From Bdellovibrionales bacterium (lineage in GTDB: Bacteria; Bdellovibrionota; UBA1018; CAIMNF01): a stretch of DNA of 64,000 nt. The notes under the pieces were generated by a model. That model made no database searches and was not told the origin of the DNA. It saw only the letters and a list, made by a program, of their open reading frames with translations. The position numbers and the translations under genes are program-made. Every line of letters begins with the position of its first letter. Within the stretch, counting starts at the first letter, position 1. Shown here in pieces: positions 38,242 to 47,277 of the stretch. Location of the stretch: assembly GCA_947462765.1 (NCBI GenBank), contig CANHQK010000006.1:1-64000 (forward strand). The letters run 5' to 3'.

Positions 38242-40217
38242 CGACGATTGCTCGCCGGACTCCTCACAGGCTCAAGTGCGATCCCGTTCTTGACCAGGCG
38301 GTCCCCTTCTTTGATCTCGATCTGAAACGATTTCTCTACGTTCAGCGTCTCATTCCGCACCGTCACCCGGTAATGCCCGACCGGGAGCTTTTCCTGGTAG
38401 ACTGGGGTCTTCAAAAGCAACGGCTTGGATGAATTCCCTGAAGTTCCCTGATCCAGATTGACGATGCTGACATCGGCAATCTCGGGCTGGGTCGAAAGAG
38501 TGAAGGTTCCGTAAACCATCGGATCAAGCTTCACATCCATGATGTAGTCACGTGTAGGGCTCAGATCAGCCTGCTTGACGGTGAACTCTTTGCGGTAAGT
38601 CACGAATCCGGGACGCTCGATCACCAGTTCCACCGGCTCATCCAAATTCAACTTCATGAAGCCCTTATTGGGATCGAACGGCGCTGAGTTCACTGAAATT
38701 CTCGTTTTGGAAAGATCCCCGTCAGGGAAAATCTTCACTCTCAGGTTCGCCTTACTCGTAAACGGGTTCTGCACCGTCGGAGTCTGATCTTCGATCGGTA
38801 CCGAGTCCGGCTTACGATCTACCGGATTGAAGTGCTCGAAGGCAAAGAAGCCTCCGATCGCAAGCATGGCCGCACCCCCGAGAAGCTTTAAAATCCCGCC
38901 TCCCCCGGCCGACTCCCTTACGGGCTCGACCGGCGCTGGACGCCGGATACCGGTGTTGGTGCCCCTACTCACTGGTGCCGCCGAACGGATTCCGGTCTGG
39001 GTGTTCGGCTTCGATGCCGACGGGACCCTCATTTGATTCTGGGGCTGACGGGCGATCTCGACCCGATCCGCCGAAGTGATCTGGGACTTCTCGAACTTGT
39101 CACCCAAATTACTGACTCGCGTTTGCTCGCGGGTCGTCTCCTTAGGCTGGACACCCGAATCCGTCACAGCCTCGGATACTGGAGCCGGTTTAGCCTGTGC
39201 CTGACTTCCGAGGGCGATCAACTCATCCGCCCGGGAGTTCAACTGTTGGAGCTGTTTGCGGTCTTCCACAATCAGATCGTGAAAAAGCTTTTTTACGAAA
39301 ATAGAAAGATCGGAAGGGCCGAAGTCGGAATATTCCACTGCGAGCAGTTTCCGCAGGGCTCGTCCCATTTCCTCGCCGTTTTGGAAACGCTTTTTCGGAT
39401 CACGGGCGAGAGCCTGCATGACCACCGCATCGAGATCTTTCGAAATCTCCGGATTGAAAGTCGAAGGTGGCTTCACATAGGTGGTGCAACTTTCGATCAT
39501 CTTCAAAACCTGGAACTCATTGTCCCCATCGGCGACAAACAGTCGCTTACCGGTGAGCAGTTCCCAGAGCACGATACCGAGCGCGAAGATGTCCGAACGT
39601 CCGTCGAGGACATCACCCATCACCTGCTCAGGCGAGAGATAACTGAGTTTACCCTTGATCACCCCGGCTCGCGTTGCTTCTCCGTTGGTCGCCGCCTTGG
39701 CGATACCGAAATCGATCACTTTGATGTTCCCGTCATAGGAGACCAGGATGTTCTGAGGACTCACATCGCGGTGAACCAGATTCAATGGCTCTCCGGTGAT
39801 CCTGTCCTTGAACTGATGGGCATAGTTCAAGCCCGCAGCGGCCTGTTCGATGATGAAGCAAGATGCGGGAATCGGAATCCGTTGTTGCTTCTGGGAAATC
39901 TTGGAAAGCACCTGGCGGAGGTTCCGCCCCTCGACCAGCTCCATGGCGATATAATGCTGACCGGAGTCCTCACCGGACTCGTACAACTGAACGATGTTCG
40001 GATGGGAGAATCGCATGGTCACCTGGACTTCGGCGCGGAACATCTGCACGAACTCCTGGTTGTTACTGTAAGCACCCTGAATCCGCTTGATGACGATGAA
40101 ACGGCCATTCGCATCGGCCGTGGCCATACGGGCACGGAAAATCTCGGCCATCCCGCCTTCACCGATCCGGTCGAGCAGGAAATACTTCCCGAATTTTTTG
40201 AGGACTGATTCGCTCAT
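38238..40217 (-). CDS. Ser/Thr protein kinase with periplasmic PEGA-like tail
   Basis: Membrane kinase of 659 residues from ATG 40217. Kinase domain about residues 8-290: glycine loop GEGGMAEIF, Lys44, HRD at 149-151 (HRDVSPQN) and DFG at 169-171. A Pro/Gln-rich linker leads to one transmembrane helix at about 442-462. The 195-residue exported part has PEGA-like repeats (RPGFVTYRKEFTV, GTFTLSTQPEIADV). This plan is frequent in myxobacteria and relatives. It is 50 bp after the YbjQ-like lipoprotein gene. Confidence 0.92.
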   Translation of the reverse strand: MSESVLKKFGKYFLLDRIGEGGMAEIFRARMATADANGRFIVIKRIQGAYSNNQEFVQMFRAEVQVTMRFSHPNIVQLYESGEDSGQHYIAMELVEGRNLRQVLSKISQKQQRIPIPASCFIIEQAAAGLNYAHQFKDRITGEPLNLVHRDVSPQNILVSYDGNIKVIDFGIAKAATNGEATRAGVIKGKLSYLSPEQVMGDVLDGRSDIFALGIVLWELLTGKRLFVADGDNEFQVLKMIESCTTYVKPPSTFNPEISKDLDAVVMQALARDPKKRFQNGEEMGRALRKLLAVEYSDFGPSDLSIFVKKLFHDLIVEDRKQLQQLNSRADELIALGSQAQAKPAPVSEAVTDSGVQPKETTREQTRVSNLGDKFEKSQITSADRVEIARQPQNQMRVPSASKPNTQTGIRSAAPVSRGTNTGIRRPAPVEPVRESAGGGGILKLLGGAAMLAIGGFFAFEHFNPVDRKPDSVPIEDQTPTVQNPFTSKANLRVKIFPDGDLSKTRISVNSAPFDPNKGFMKLNLDEPVELVIERPGFVTYRKEFTVKQADLSPTRDYIMDVKLDPMVYGTFTLSTQPEIADVSIVNLDQGTSGNSSKPLLLKTPVYQEKLPVGHYRVTVRNETLNVEKSFQIEIKEGDRLVKNGIALEPVRSPASNRR

Positions 40218-40267
40218 AAAGTGATGTACCCTCGTCAAAGTCTGATCGGCAGATCGCACCAAAAACT

Positions 40268-40723
40268 TTAACGCTCTTCTGAGGCCGGAGTCGGAGACGG
40301 CAAGGGCTTGAATTTAATGGCGATTCCCTGCAGAAGCACCTCCCCCTCCGCACCATCGTCCGAACATTCTGCACGGGGGTAGAACTCGAGCTTACCGTCC
40401 AACAGCAAGACCACCGAACGAACCTTGATCACAGCATCCGCACCCGCCTTGTGGGCCTCGTCGAGCAGAGATTTGGCCGCTTTATTGAAATAATTCCGGC
40501 ACAAACGGGGAGAGTTCGGATCCTGATCCAAGGTGGACCAAGTGGCCTTTGACTTCACCCAGCCGAGCGGCTGATAAGGCCGCCCGGAGTCTTTTCCCTC
40601 CGGTTCCTCAATATAAACACGCTCTCTCGGAAACCGATAACGGGCGTGCCGCTCCGGAAGCATGTCCGGAGTCCCAGCGCAGGAGGTGAGAAGCAAAAGC
40701 CAGATCGGGGCTTTACGGCTCAA
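40268..40723 (-). CDS. YbjQ-like lipoprotein
   Basis: 151 residues. The signal peptide is very short (MSRKAPIWLLLLTSC), with lipobox LTSC. The C-terminal half has the YbjQ/UPF0145 pattern: a long helix with SLLDEAHKAGADAVIKVR and a last strand GEVLLQGIAIKFK. Two further Cys could form a disulphide. It overlaps the 3' end of kamA by 11 bp, so the two are coupled, and the Ser/Thr kinase gene follows after 50 bp. Function unknown. Confidence 0.75.
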   Translation of the reverse strand: MSRKAPIWLLLLTSCAGTPDMLPERHARYRFPRERVYIEEPEGKDSGRPYQPLGWVKSKATWSTLDQDPNSPRLCRNYFNKAAKSLLDEAHKAGADAVIKVRSVVLLLDGKLEFYPRAECSDDGAEGEVLLQGIAIKFKPLPSPTPASEER

Positions 40724-41867
40724 AATACTTGTACTCTTGATCCCGGTAATTCCGGAGCGTCCACTCCTTGCCTTCCTGCCCCATCACATATTTGGGCAGA
40801 AGAGGGATCTTGCCACCGCCACCCGGGGCATCGATCACGAAATGAGGAACCGCCATTCCGGAGGTCCAGCCACGAAGGGCCTTGATGATCTCGAGACCCT
40901 TTTCGACCGGGGTTCTGAAATGACTGATGCCCTGGGAAAGATCCGCCTGGAACATGTAGTAGGGCCGTACGCGAGCCATCAGGAGTTTGTGGTTGAGCTC
41001 CATCACGGTTTTCGGGTCGTCGTTCACCCCTTTCAGCAACACCATCTGGTTGTTGATCACACAACCCGCATCGGCAAGCTTCGCACAGGCATCGAATGCC
41101 TCACGGGTCAGCTCCTTGGGATGATTGAAGTGGGTGTGGATGAAAACGGGTTGGTACTTCTTCAACATTTTGCAGAAGTCGTCCGTGATCCGCTGTGGAA
41201 GGGTCACCAGGTTCCGGGTCCCGATCCGGAAAATCTCGATATGATCCATCGCCCGGAGACGGGAGAGGATGTACTCGATCCGGTCATCCGAATTCGAGAG
41301 CGCATCACCGCCGGAAATCACGACATCGCGGATGCTCTTGGTCCGTTCGATGTAAGCAAGACCTTCTTCGAGAGTCTTGGCTGAAGTAGCGGAATCAGGA
41401 TCGGCCACTTTTCTTTTCCGGGTACAGTGGCGGCAGTACATCGCACAGTTGTGGGTGGTGTAAAACAGCACACGGTCAGGATAACGGTGAGTCACACCGG
41501 GTACGGGCATATCCCGCTCCTCGGCCAGCGGATCTTCCAGATCCTCCGGAGCGATATGCAATTCGCCCTTACCGGGAACAGACTGAAGACGGATCGGACA
41601 GTTCGGGTCGTCCTTGTCCATGAGAGCCGCGTAGTACGGAGTGATCCCCATGTTGAACATCTCATGGGACTGCGCGAACGCTTCACGCTCGTCTGCGGTC
41701 GGGTTGATGACCTTTTCGAGCTGTTCCATCGTTTTGATGCGCTTCTGTTGTTGCCAGATCCAGTTGTTCCAATCCCGTTCCGGGGCATCCGCCCACAGAT
41801 CGGGGCGGGGGGCGGCTTCGAATCGACGTTCACGAATGGTATTGACTGTCTTGATCTCGTATCCCAT
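40713..41867 (-). CDS. kamA: lysine 2,3-aminomutase family radical-SAM enzyme
   Basis: 384 residues. The radical-SAM CxxxCxxC cluster is Cys141, Cys145, Cys148 (CAMYCRHCTRKRK), and the PLP-binding region and the C-terminal PGGGGKIPLLP block are those of KamA. Lysine 2,3-aminomutase makes beta-lysine; glutamate 2,3-aminomutase is a close alternative. EpmB is less likely because the protein is about 40 residues longer and no EpmA or EF-P gene is adjacent. The start at ATG 41867 lacks a strong ribosome-binding site. Confidence 0.9.
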   Translation of the reverse strand: MGYEIKTVNTIRERRFEAAPRPDLWADAPERDWNNWIWQQQKRIKTMEQLEKVINPTADEREAFAQSHEMFNMGITPYYAALMDKDDPNCPIRLQSVPGKGELHIAPEDLEDPLAEERDMPVPGVTHRYPDRVLFYTTHNCAMYCRHCTRKRKVADPDSATSAKTLEEGLAYIERTKSIRDVVISGGDALSNSDDRIEYILSRLRAMDHIEIFRIGTRNLVTLPQRITDDFCKMLKKYQPVFIHTHFNHPKELTREAFDACAKLADAGCVINNQMVLLKGVNDDPKTVMELNHKLLMARVRPYYMFQADLSQGISHFRTPVEKGLEIIKALRGWTSGMAVPHFVIDAPGGGGKIPLLPKYVMGQEGKEWTLRNYRDQEYKYFEP

Positions 41868-42008
41868 GCCGGCATCTTGCCCGAGACCCGCCGTGAATTC
41901 AAGGAAAAAGCCCTCTGATGACGCGGAAGTTCGGGAGTTAAGAATACGAGATTTAAGGATTTTTATCGCAGCATCCCTTCACCCCTCGATCATGATAGTC
42001 TCGGCAAT

Positions 42009-43553
42009 ATGCACGATGATTCGACAGGCGCTCTCGCGAATCCCGCGGTACTGGATGACGAGAATCTCTCAGAGAGTTTTCCCGGCCCCTGCGCCCCGAT
42101 CACGAGGGATGTGATTCTCCGGATTTACCCTCCCCTCGCCCGTACCCTGGCCCGTTCCGCGGGCCTTCCGGAACCGGCATCGCCCGTGGTGTTTCATGAG
42201 GGCCGTGCCTTTTATTCCGTGTCGTCCCTGTCGAACCTGCTCCGGATCGGACCGAGTGTCGCAAGGAAACTCCTGCTCCCGACCGCCTCCTTTCGCCCCG
42301 CTCTTCGGAGCCTTTGGCCACTGATCCGTGATCTAACCTCAACCTTACGGAAGGTAGAGGACCGGGAGATCAAATTTATCAGGGAACTCGACTTATTCTT
42401 GAAAAACGAGCGCGACCGGTTCGAAACGGTTCGGGAGTGGAATGAACTGAGGGACTCACTCCTCCCCTTCATCGACGAAACGCGCCGGCGCTTCGAACCG
42501 ACTCTTCAGATCGATATCCTGGCGCTTTTTCTGGATGACTTCTACCGCTGGCTGGGCAGAACACCTCAAGTCCGGAGTGATCCCCTAACCGCTTCCTGCT
42601 TGAGAAGCATGCGTCATTTGAGAAACGCGATCAACCAAGACTCGGCCGCACGGGACTACCTGCTCTCTTGTGCTGGTACCGGACATTATTCTCCAGCCAT
42701 GTTGCGTCTCCGGAACGACGATATCGCTCACCTGCTGAATGATTTTCTGGATGAATTCGGGGATCGTTGTCCGGGAGAGCTGAAGCTGGAAACACGAAGT
42801 TATCGTGAATATCCCGAACTTTTTCTCCCTGTTCTACTGGGCGGGAATGAACCGAAAAAGGTGAGTCCGGAGAATCAGTCCACGCGTGGCTGGATTCCGA
42901 ATTGGCTCGAGCGGAAATTCGCCTCACTTCTTTCTTTCAGACAAAGTTCCCGTTGGATGAGGGCACGGGCGTTCGGTGTTCTCCGGGAGCGTTTGCTCAA
43001 GATGGGCAGTCTGCTCGAAGAAAAAGGAGCGGTGGAATCGAGGGAGGATGTGTTTTTCTTCCATCTCGAAGAATTGCTCCGGATGGAAAGCGCCGAAGGA
43101 AAACACCGGGATCTGGTGATGGACAGAAGGGTGATTCATTTTGATCAGGGAGAAATCACCGTGGCCGGCAGACTTCGAGCAGACGGCCGAGGGAACTGGG
43201 CTCCTGAATCTGACACCGGGACGCCAGCCGTGCTGGGACTGAATTCGGTCACGCAACCCATGGAGGGCGAGGTACTCCTGGTACCCCGTGAAGATCTCAT
43301 TCAGGAAACACCGGAATCCATTCGTGGCAAGATCCTGGTCATGCACGCGGCCGGCCCGGGGCTGGTCCACCTCCTGCCGTGGGTGGGCGGACTCATTTCT
43401 GAAACCGGATCAGCACTATCGCACGCTTCGATTCTCTGCAGGGAATTCGGGATCCCCGTGATTTACGGGGCAAAGGGTGCTCTGGAAAAACTCCGCTCCG
43501 GACAAAGAGTCCGATGTTCACCGGGAAGCCGAATCATCCAACCCATCGGCTGA
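42009..43553 (+). CDS. PEP-utilising mobile-domain protein lacking ATP-grasp
   Basis: 514 residues. The C terminus is the swivelling phosphohistidine domain of PEP synthase and pyruvate phosphate dikinase: GGLISETGSALSHASILCREFGIPVIYG with the phospho-His at 472. The middle carries a DEFGDRCPGELKLETRSYREYP block found in rifampicin phosphotransferase-like and PPS-like proteins. No ATP-grasp or PEP-binding TIM barrel is present. It may transfer phosphate from a partner or have lost catalysis. It overlaps the convergent feoB gene by 20 bp. Confidence 0.8.
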   Translation: MHDDSTGALANPAVLDDENLSESFPGPCAPITRDVILRIYPPLARTLARSAGLPEPASPVVFHEGRAFYSVSSLSNLLRIGPSVARKLLLPTASFRPALRSLWPLIRDLTSTLRKVEDREIKFIRELDLFLKNERDRFETVREWNELRDSLLPFIDETRRRFEPTLQIDILALFLDDFYRWLGRTPQVRSDPLTASCLRSMRHLRNAINQDSAARDYLLSCAGTGHYSPAMLRLRNDDIAHLLNDFLDEFGDRCPGELKLETRSYREYPELFLPVLLGGNEPKKVSPENQSTRGWIPNWLERKFASLLSFRQSSRWMRARAFGVLRERLLKMGSLLEEKGAVESREDVFFFHLEELLRMESAEGKHRDLVMDRRVIHFDQGEITVAGRLRADGRGNWAPESDTGTPAVLGLNSVTQPMEGEVLLVPREDLIQETPESIRGKILVMHAAGPGLVHLLPWVGGLISETGSALSHASILCREFGIPVIYGAKGALEKLRSGQRVRCSPGSRIIQPIG

Positions 43554-45405
43554 GCAAGGAAAAGGTGATCCAAGAGGCTCCATAAGCGAGGGCGAACAGG
43601 TAAATCGTCATGAATACGGCGTGCTTGGTACCTTGGAGTTCACGGCGAACCGTTGCCAATGTGGACAGACACATCGGTGCGAAAATGAACCAGACCAAAA
43701 GAGAAACGCCGGTGGCAACGCCCCATTCTTTCCGGAGCACCTCCCCGAGATCTGCAGACTCTCCAGGACCGTTCCTACCCTCCACCGCATAAACCGTGGC
43801 CAGGGTGCTGACCATCACTTCCCTTGCGGCAAAAGTGGGGACCAAGGCCATACCGATCCTCCAGTCGAAGCCGAGGGGACTCAATACCGGCTCGAGGGTC
43901 TTCCCGATCCGCCCGGCGTAGGTGGACTCGATCGGCAGTGCGGACCCATTGTCAGCACGAGGAAAACTCAACAAACCCCAGATCAGGACCGAGAGCACCA
44001 GGATGACGGTCCCTACCCGTACGAGGAAAAGCCTTGCCCGGTACAACAGCCCTTTCAACAAGCTACGGAATGAGGGGCGCTTGTACGAAGGCAACTCGAT
44101 CAGAAGTGGAGGGCGCCCCTTCTTGAATAGCAGTTTTTTCAATATGGCTCCGACCGCGAGTGCAGTCACCAGACCGACCCCATACAATCCAAGCATGACC
44201 AGCCCCTGCAACCTCATCCCCCCGAAGACCTCGGAGTTCGGGACAAACGCTGAGATCAGCAAGGTGTACACCGGCAACCTTGCCGAACAGGTGGTGAGCG
44301 GAATGATCCAGGTGGTGATGATCCTGTCCCGACGCTCTTCCATGGTCCGAGTCGCCATGATGCCTGGAACGGCGCATGCGTAGCTCGACAAAAGAGGCAA
44401 AAATGCGCGTCCATGCAGCCCCACCTTGCCCATGAGGTGATCCAGAATGAAAACCGCACGGGCCATGAATCCCACATCCTCTAGCAAAAGGATCATTGCG
44501 AACAGGATCAGGATCTGAGGCAGAAACACCAGGGTCCCCCCCACTCCCGCCAACACCCCGTCGGAAATAAAACTCCGTACCAATTCAGGAAGCGCACTCT
44601 CGTTGACCGTGGACTGGATTCCCGAAATCACCCCTTCGATCAAGTCCATCGGCCACTGCGCCAGATTGAACATGAGTTGGAAAGTCAAACCGAGCATGGC
44701 CACCAGAATGATCAACCCCCAAACCGGGTGCAGAACGATCCGGTCGATCTGACGCGAGCGCGCATCAGGATCCCCGGCACGTAAGAGCACACCCTTCTTG
44801 ATCTCATCCGCCCGCTTGTAAAAATCGAGAATCCGGCGGGAGGACTGCTCTCTGGTCTCGTTTGCATCGGGAGGTGAGAAAAACACGTGCTTCTCACGAC
44901 GAGGGCCATTCACGGCCTTTTCGAGCAAATGAGTCAGGGCCTTCAAACCTGTTTTCCGGATGGCGGAACAGGAGACGATCGGAACCCCGGTTTCGGTCTC
45001 AAATCTGGAAAGATCGAATTGAAACCCTCTCGACTCTGCGAGGTCCATCATATTGAGAGCGATCACACATGGAATGGAAGTCGTATCGAGAACTTCCAGA
45101 ATGAAACGGATGGAACGTTCCGGCTGGGTGGCGTCCGCAACGAGAATCATGCCATCGTATTCCTGCCCTGCAAGGGCTCGGGCCAGCACCCCCTCATCCT
45201 CGGTATAGGGTCTGAGACTGTAGGCGCCGGGAAGATCCACCAAAACCGAAACCTCCCCGCTGGGGAGGCGCAAATCAGCCTCTGCGCTTTCGACCGTCAC
45301 ACCACTGTAATTCGCTGTTCTCTGATGGGAGCGAGTCAGCGCATTGAATAAAGCTGTCTTCCCGGCATTCGGGGTCCCGACGAGGGCAATCCGCTTCCTG
45401 CTCAC
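43534..45405 (-). CDS. feoB: ferrous iron transporter FeoB
   Basis: Inner-membrane Fe(II) uptake protein of 623 residues. The N-terminal G-protein domain has G1 GTPNAGKT, G3 DLPGAYSL and G4 NMMD. The C-terminal part has two Gate motifs with conserved Cys (SYACAVPGIMATR, TTCSARLPVYTLLI) and about 8-10 helices. Its start overlaps the feoA stop by 4 bp. It is expected to be Fur-controlled through the operator before feoA. Confidence 0.95.
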   Translation of the reverse strand: MSRKRIALVGTPNAGKTALFNALTRSHQRTANYSGVTVESAEADLRLPSGEVSVLVDLPGAYSLRPYTEDEGVLARALAGQEYDGMILVADATQPERSIRFILEVLDTTSIPCVIALNMMDLAESRGFQFDLSRFETETGVPIVSCSAIRKTGLKALTHLLEKAVNGPRREKHVFFSPPDANETREQSSRRILDFYKRADEIKKGVLLRAGDPDARSRQIDRIVLHPVWGLIILVAMLGLTFQLMFNLAQWPMDLIEGVISGIQSTVNESALPELVRSFISDGVLAGVGGTLVFLPQILILFAMILLLEDVGFMARAVFILDHLMGKVGLHGRAFLPLLSSYACAVPGIMATRTMEERRDRIITTWIIPLTTCSARLPVYTLLISAFVPNSEVFGGMRLQGLVMLGLYGVGLVTALAVGAILKKLLFKKGRPPLLIELPSYKRPSFRSLLKGLLYRARLFLVRVGTVILVLSVLIWGLLSFPRADNGSALPIESTYAGRIGKTLEPVLSPLGFDWRIGMALVPTFAAREVMVSTLATVYAVEGRNGPGESADLGEVLRKEWGVATGVSLLVWFIFAPMCLSTLATVRRELQGTKHAVFMTIYLFALAYGASWITFSLLSRWVG

Positions 45406-45668
45406 GGCAACTCCCTCATGACGAGGATCCTTGCCGCCTCACGCTTACGGATCGCATAAACACCCTCCATCACCTGGACGCTGAGCGGATCGCTGCCGAA
45501 CGGGGAGACATTCAAAACCTCGATGCGTTCGCCCGGTAGAAAACCCACCTCAAGCAGCCGCAGAAAAAAAGGCTCCGCCTGGGCATCTGAATCGAACCCC
45601 AGTATGCGTCCAGCCTCTCCGGGGCGGAGACTGGACAAAGGCGCGGAATCCTCTTTGTTGAGAATCAT
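45402..45668 (-). CDS. feoA: FeoA, SH3-like partner of FeoB
   Basis: Small cytoplasmic protein that supports FeoB. The ATG at 45668 gives 88 residues, but it lies in the middle of a Fur box; a TTG at 45674 is in the same frame. A TTG at 45638 with AGAGG ten bases upstream gives 78 residues beginning SSLRPGEAGRILGF, the normal FeoA length and start. So the real start may be 45638, with the Fur box in the promoter or leader. The SH3-like core is VLNVSPFGSDPLSVQVMEGVYAIR-type. It overlaps feoB by 4 bp. Confidence 0.9.
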   Translation of the reverse strand: MILNKEDSAPLSSLRPGEAGRILGFDSDAQAEPFFLRLLEVGFLPGERIEVLNVSPFGSDPLSVQVMEGVYAIRKREAARILVMRELP

Positions 45669-45675
45669 TCTCAAC
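45657..45675. promoter_or_regulatory. Fur box before/at feoA
   Basis: GTTGAGAATCATTCTCAAC is a perfect 9-1-9 inverted repeat. Its core TGAGAATCATTCTCA matches the 7-1-7 Fur consensus TGATAATnATTATCA at all but one symmetric position per arm. It overlaps the upstream feoA start codons, and an extended -10-like TGGTAACTG with TTGACG 17 bases before it lies just upstream on the minus strand. Confidence 0.8.
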
Positions 45676-45724
45676 AGTTACCAAACCTCCCTCCCCCCGT
45701 CAAGGATATGGTACGATTCCCAGC

Positions 45725-46417
45725 ATGGGAAAACTGGTGATCCTCCGCCACGGAGAAAGTCAATGGAACTTGGAAAACCGCTTCACAGGCTGGGTGGATG
45801 TGGATCTATCCGCCAAAGGCGTTGAAGAAGCCAAAGAAGCAGGTCGAGCACTCCGCTCCCTGGATCTCGAGTTCCATCACACCTATACCTCGGTGCTGAA
45901 GCGGGCGATCCGAACCCATTTTCTCGCTCTCGAATCCATGGACCGCCTTTGGTACCCGGTGACCCGCTCGTGGCGCTTCAACGAGCGTCACTACGGAAGC
46001 CTCCAAGGCCTCAACAAGGAAGAAACCGCGAGACAATACGGAGAAGCCCAAGTCAAAATTTGGAGACGCTCCTACGAAACCCTTCCCCCGATGCTGGAGC
46101 CCGGGTCCCCGATGAACCCGGCGCTGGATCCGCGATACAAGCTATTGGGCCTGGAAAACCCTCCTTTGGCGGAGTCTCTCAAAACCACCATCGAACGGGT
46201 CATGCCGGTCTGGAATGAAGAACTGGCACCCCGACTATCACGGGATCAGAACTTGCTGATTGTTGCCCACGGCAACAGTCTCCGCGGACTGGTGAAACAC
46301 ATCAAAAAACTCTCTCCAGAAGAGGTGCTCGAGCTGAACATCCCCACGGGGAAACCGTGGATCTTCGAGTTCGACACCTCGCTCGGACTGAAACACGACG
46401 CCTATCTGGGATCCTGA
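45725..46417 (+). CDS. gpmA: 2,3-bisphosphoglycerate-dependent phosphoglycerate mutase
   Basis: Glycolytic enzyme interconverting 3- and 2-phosphoglycerate. 230 residues, near the 250 of E. coli GpmA. The catalytic His is in LRHGES near the N terminus, and the second His in VAHGNSLRG; RFNERHYGSLQGLNK is specific to the cofactor-dependent mutase. Divergent from feoA, with the Fur box about 50 bp upstream, so it might also respond to iron, though nothing proves that. Confidence 0.95.
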   Translation: MGKLVILRHGESQWNLENRFTGWVDVDLSAKGVEEAKEAGRALRSLDLEFHHTYTSVLKRAIRTHFLALESMDRLWYPVTRSWRFNERHYGSLQGLNKEETARQYGEAQVKIWRRSYETLPPMLEPGSPMNPALDPRYKLLGLENPPLAESLKTTIERVMPVWNEELAPRLSRDQNLLIVAHGNSLRGLVKHIKKLSPEEVLELNIPTGKPWIFEFDTSLGLKHDAYLGS

Positions 46418-46450
46418 AAAAAAAAGGGGACAGGGCAGCGCCCCGTCCCC
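46417..46450 (-). terminator. rho-independent terminator of the sco-cox operon
   Basis: On the minus strand the arms GGGGAC/GTCCCC and GGGC/GCCC (with one bulged base) form a GC-rich stem followed by nine T's. It lies 20 bp after the ctaF stop, between convergent ctaF and gpmA. Confidence 0.9.
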
Positions 46451-46470
46451 CAAATCATTTCAAGAGACCC

Positions 46471-47262
46471 TTATTTTCCCTGGCTGATCTGATCGATGGC
46501 CAGATCGACCGGGATCGACTTCTCACCGGAACCGCCACCATCGGCCTTGGTCGGATCAATGCCGATCTTCTTCAGATCGTCGGATCCATCCTTCTCTCCC
46601 TCGTGTGGACCGAGGGTCCGCACATAGTGAGCCAGGGCCCAGCGATCATCCGGAGGCAGCGTCCCGAAAGCGGGCATCTGGTTCAAACCCTTGGTGAGGG
46701 TGTTGTAGATCTGGCTCGGTTTACGACCCGCCTTCCATCCATCTCCGACCTTGAAGTTACGGGGCTTCGGGTTCAATCCGGCAGCAGCCACACCGTCTCC
46801 GCCCCCTTCAGCGCCGTGACAGGAAACGCATTGGGCAGCGAAGAGCTCCTTACCGGCCGAGACCAATTCTGGATTGGAAACCCAAGCCTTATCGAACTTG
46901 GACTTCGTTGAAGCGGCGACCGCCCCATCCGGAATGATCTTTTTCATGTCCTTCACATAAACATCCCCACGGGTGAGCAAGTCACCGAAGGTGAGGATCA
47001 TGAAGATCGCCATGAAAATGAGGGAGGTCGAGAAAATGACCGTATTTTCTTTATGGTCGTACTTGAGCCCCATGAAGAACATACAGACCAGGGAGGCCTT
47101 GATCGAGGCCACCAACATGGCAACCGCGAAATTGAAAACCCCGAGATCGACCTGGGCGATGGCAACCGTGACAACAGTCAGGAAGATCAGGGCTCCGAAG
47201 ACCCTCCAGGCCAGGGAATTAGAAAGGATATGATGACTATGGTGTTGATGTTGATCTGACAT
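46471..47262 (-). CDS. ctaF: cytochrome oxidase subunit IV fused to cytochrome c
   Basis: 263 residues. Residues 1-100 are a bacterial subunit IV with His-rich N terminus and three transmembrane helices (about 21-38, 45-66, 75-95). Residues 125-230 are a monoheme cytochrome c domain (CVSCH at 145-149, axial Met in NQMPAFG). A charged tail follows. Subunit IV is usually only about 100 residues, so this is a fusion that gives the oxidase a second heme c in addition to that on subunit II. Last gene of the operon, followed by a terminator. Confidence 0.92.
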   Translation of the reverse strand: MSDQHQHHSHHILSNSLAWRVFGALIFLTVVTVAIAQVDLGVFNFAVAMLVASIKASLVCMFFMGLKYDHKENTVIFSTSLIFMAIFMILTFGDLLTRGDVYVKDMKKIIPDGAVAASTKSKFDKAWVSNPELVSAGKELFAAQCVSCHGAEGGGDGVAAAGLNPKPRNFKVGDGWKAGRKPSQIYNTLTKGLNQMPAFGTLPPDDRWALAHYVRTLGPHEGEKDGSDDLKKIGIDPTKADGGGSGEKSIPVDLAIDQISQGK

Positions 47263-47277
47263 ATTCTATTCCTCTCC

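Noticed and set aside
39033-40208. 391-codon frame antisense to the Ser/Thr kinase gene
   Set aside because: The kinase frame has all catalytic motifs; the antisense product has none.
40713-41867. EpmB (EF-P lysine modification) instead of KamA
   Set aside because: The length and the C-terminal block fit KamA better and no epmA or efp gene adjoins it.
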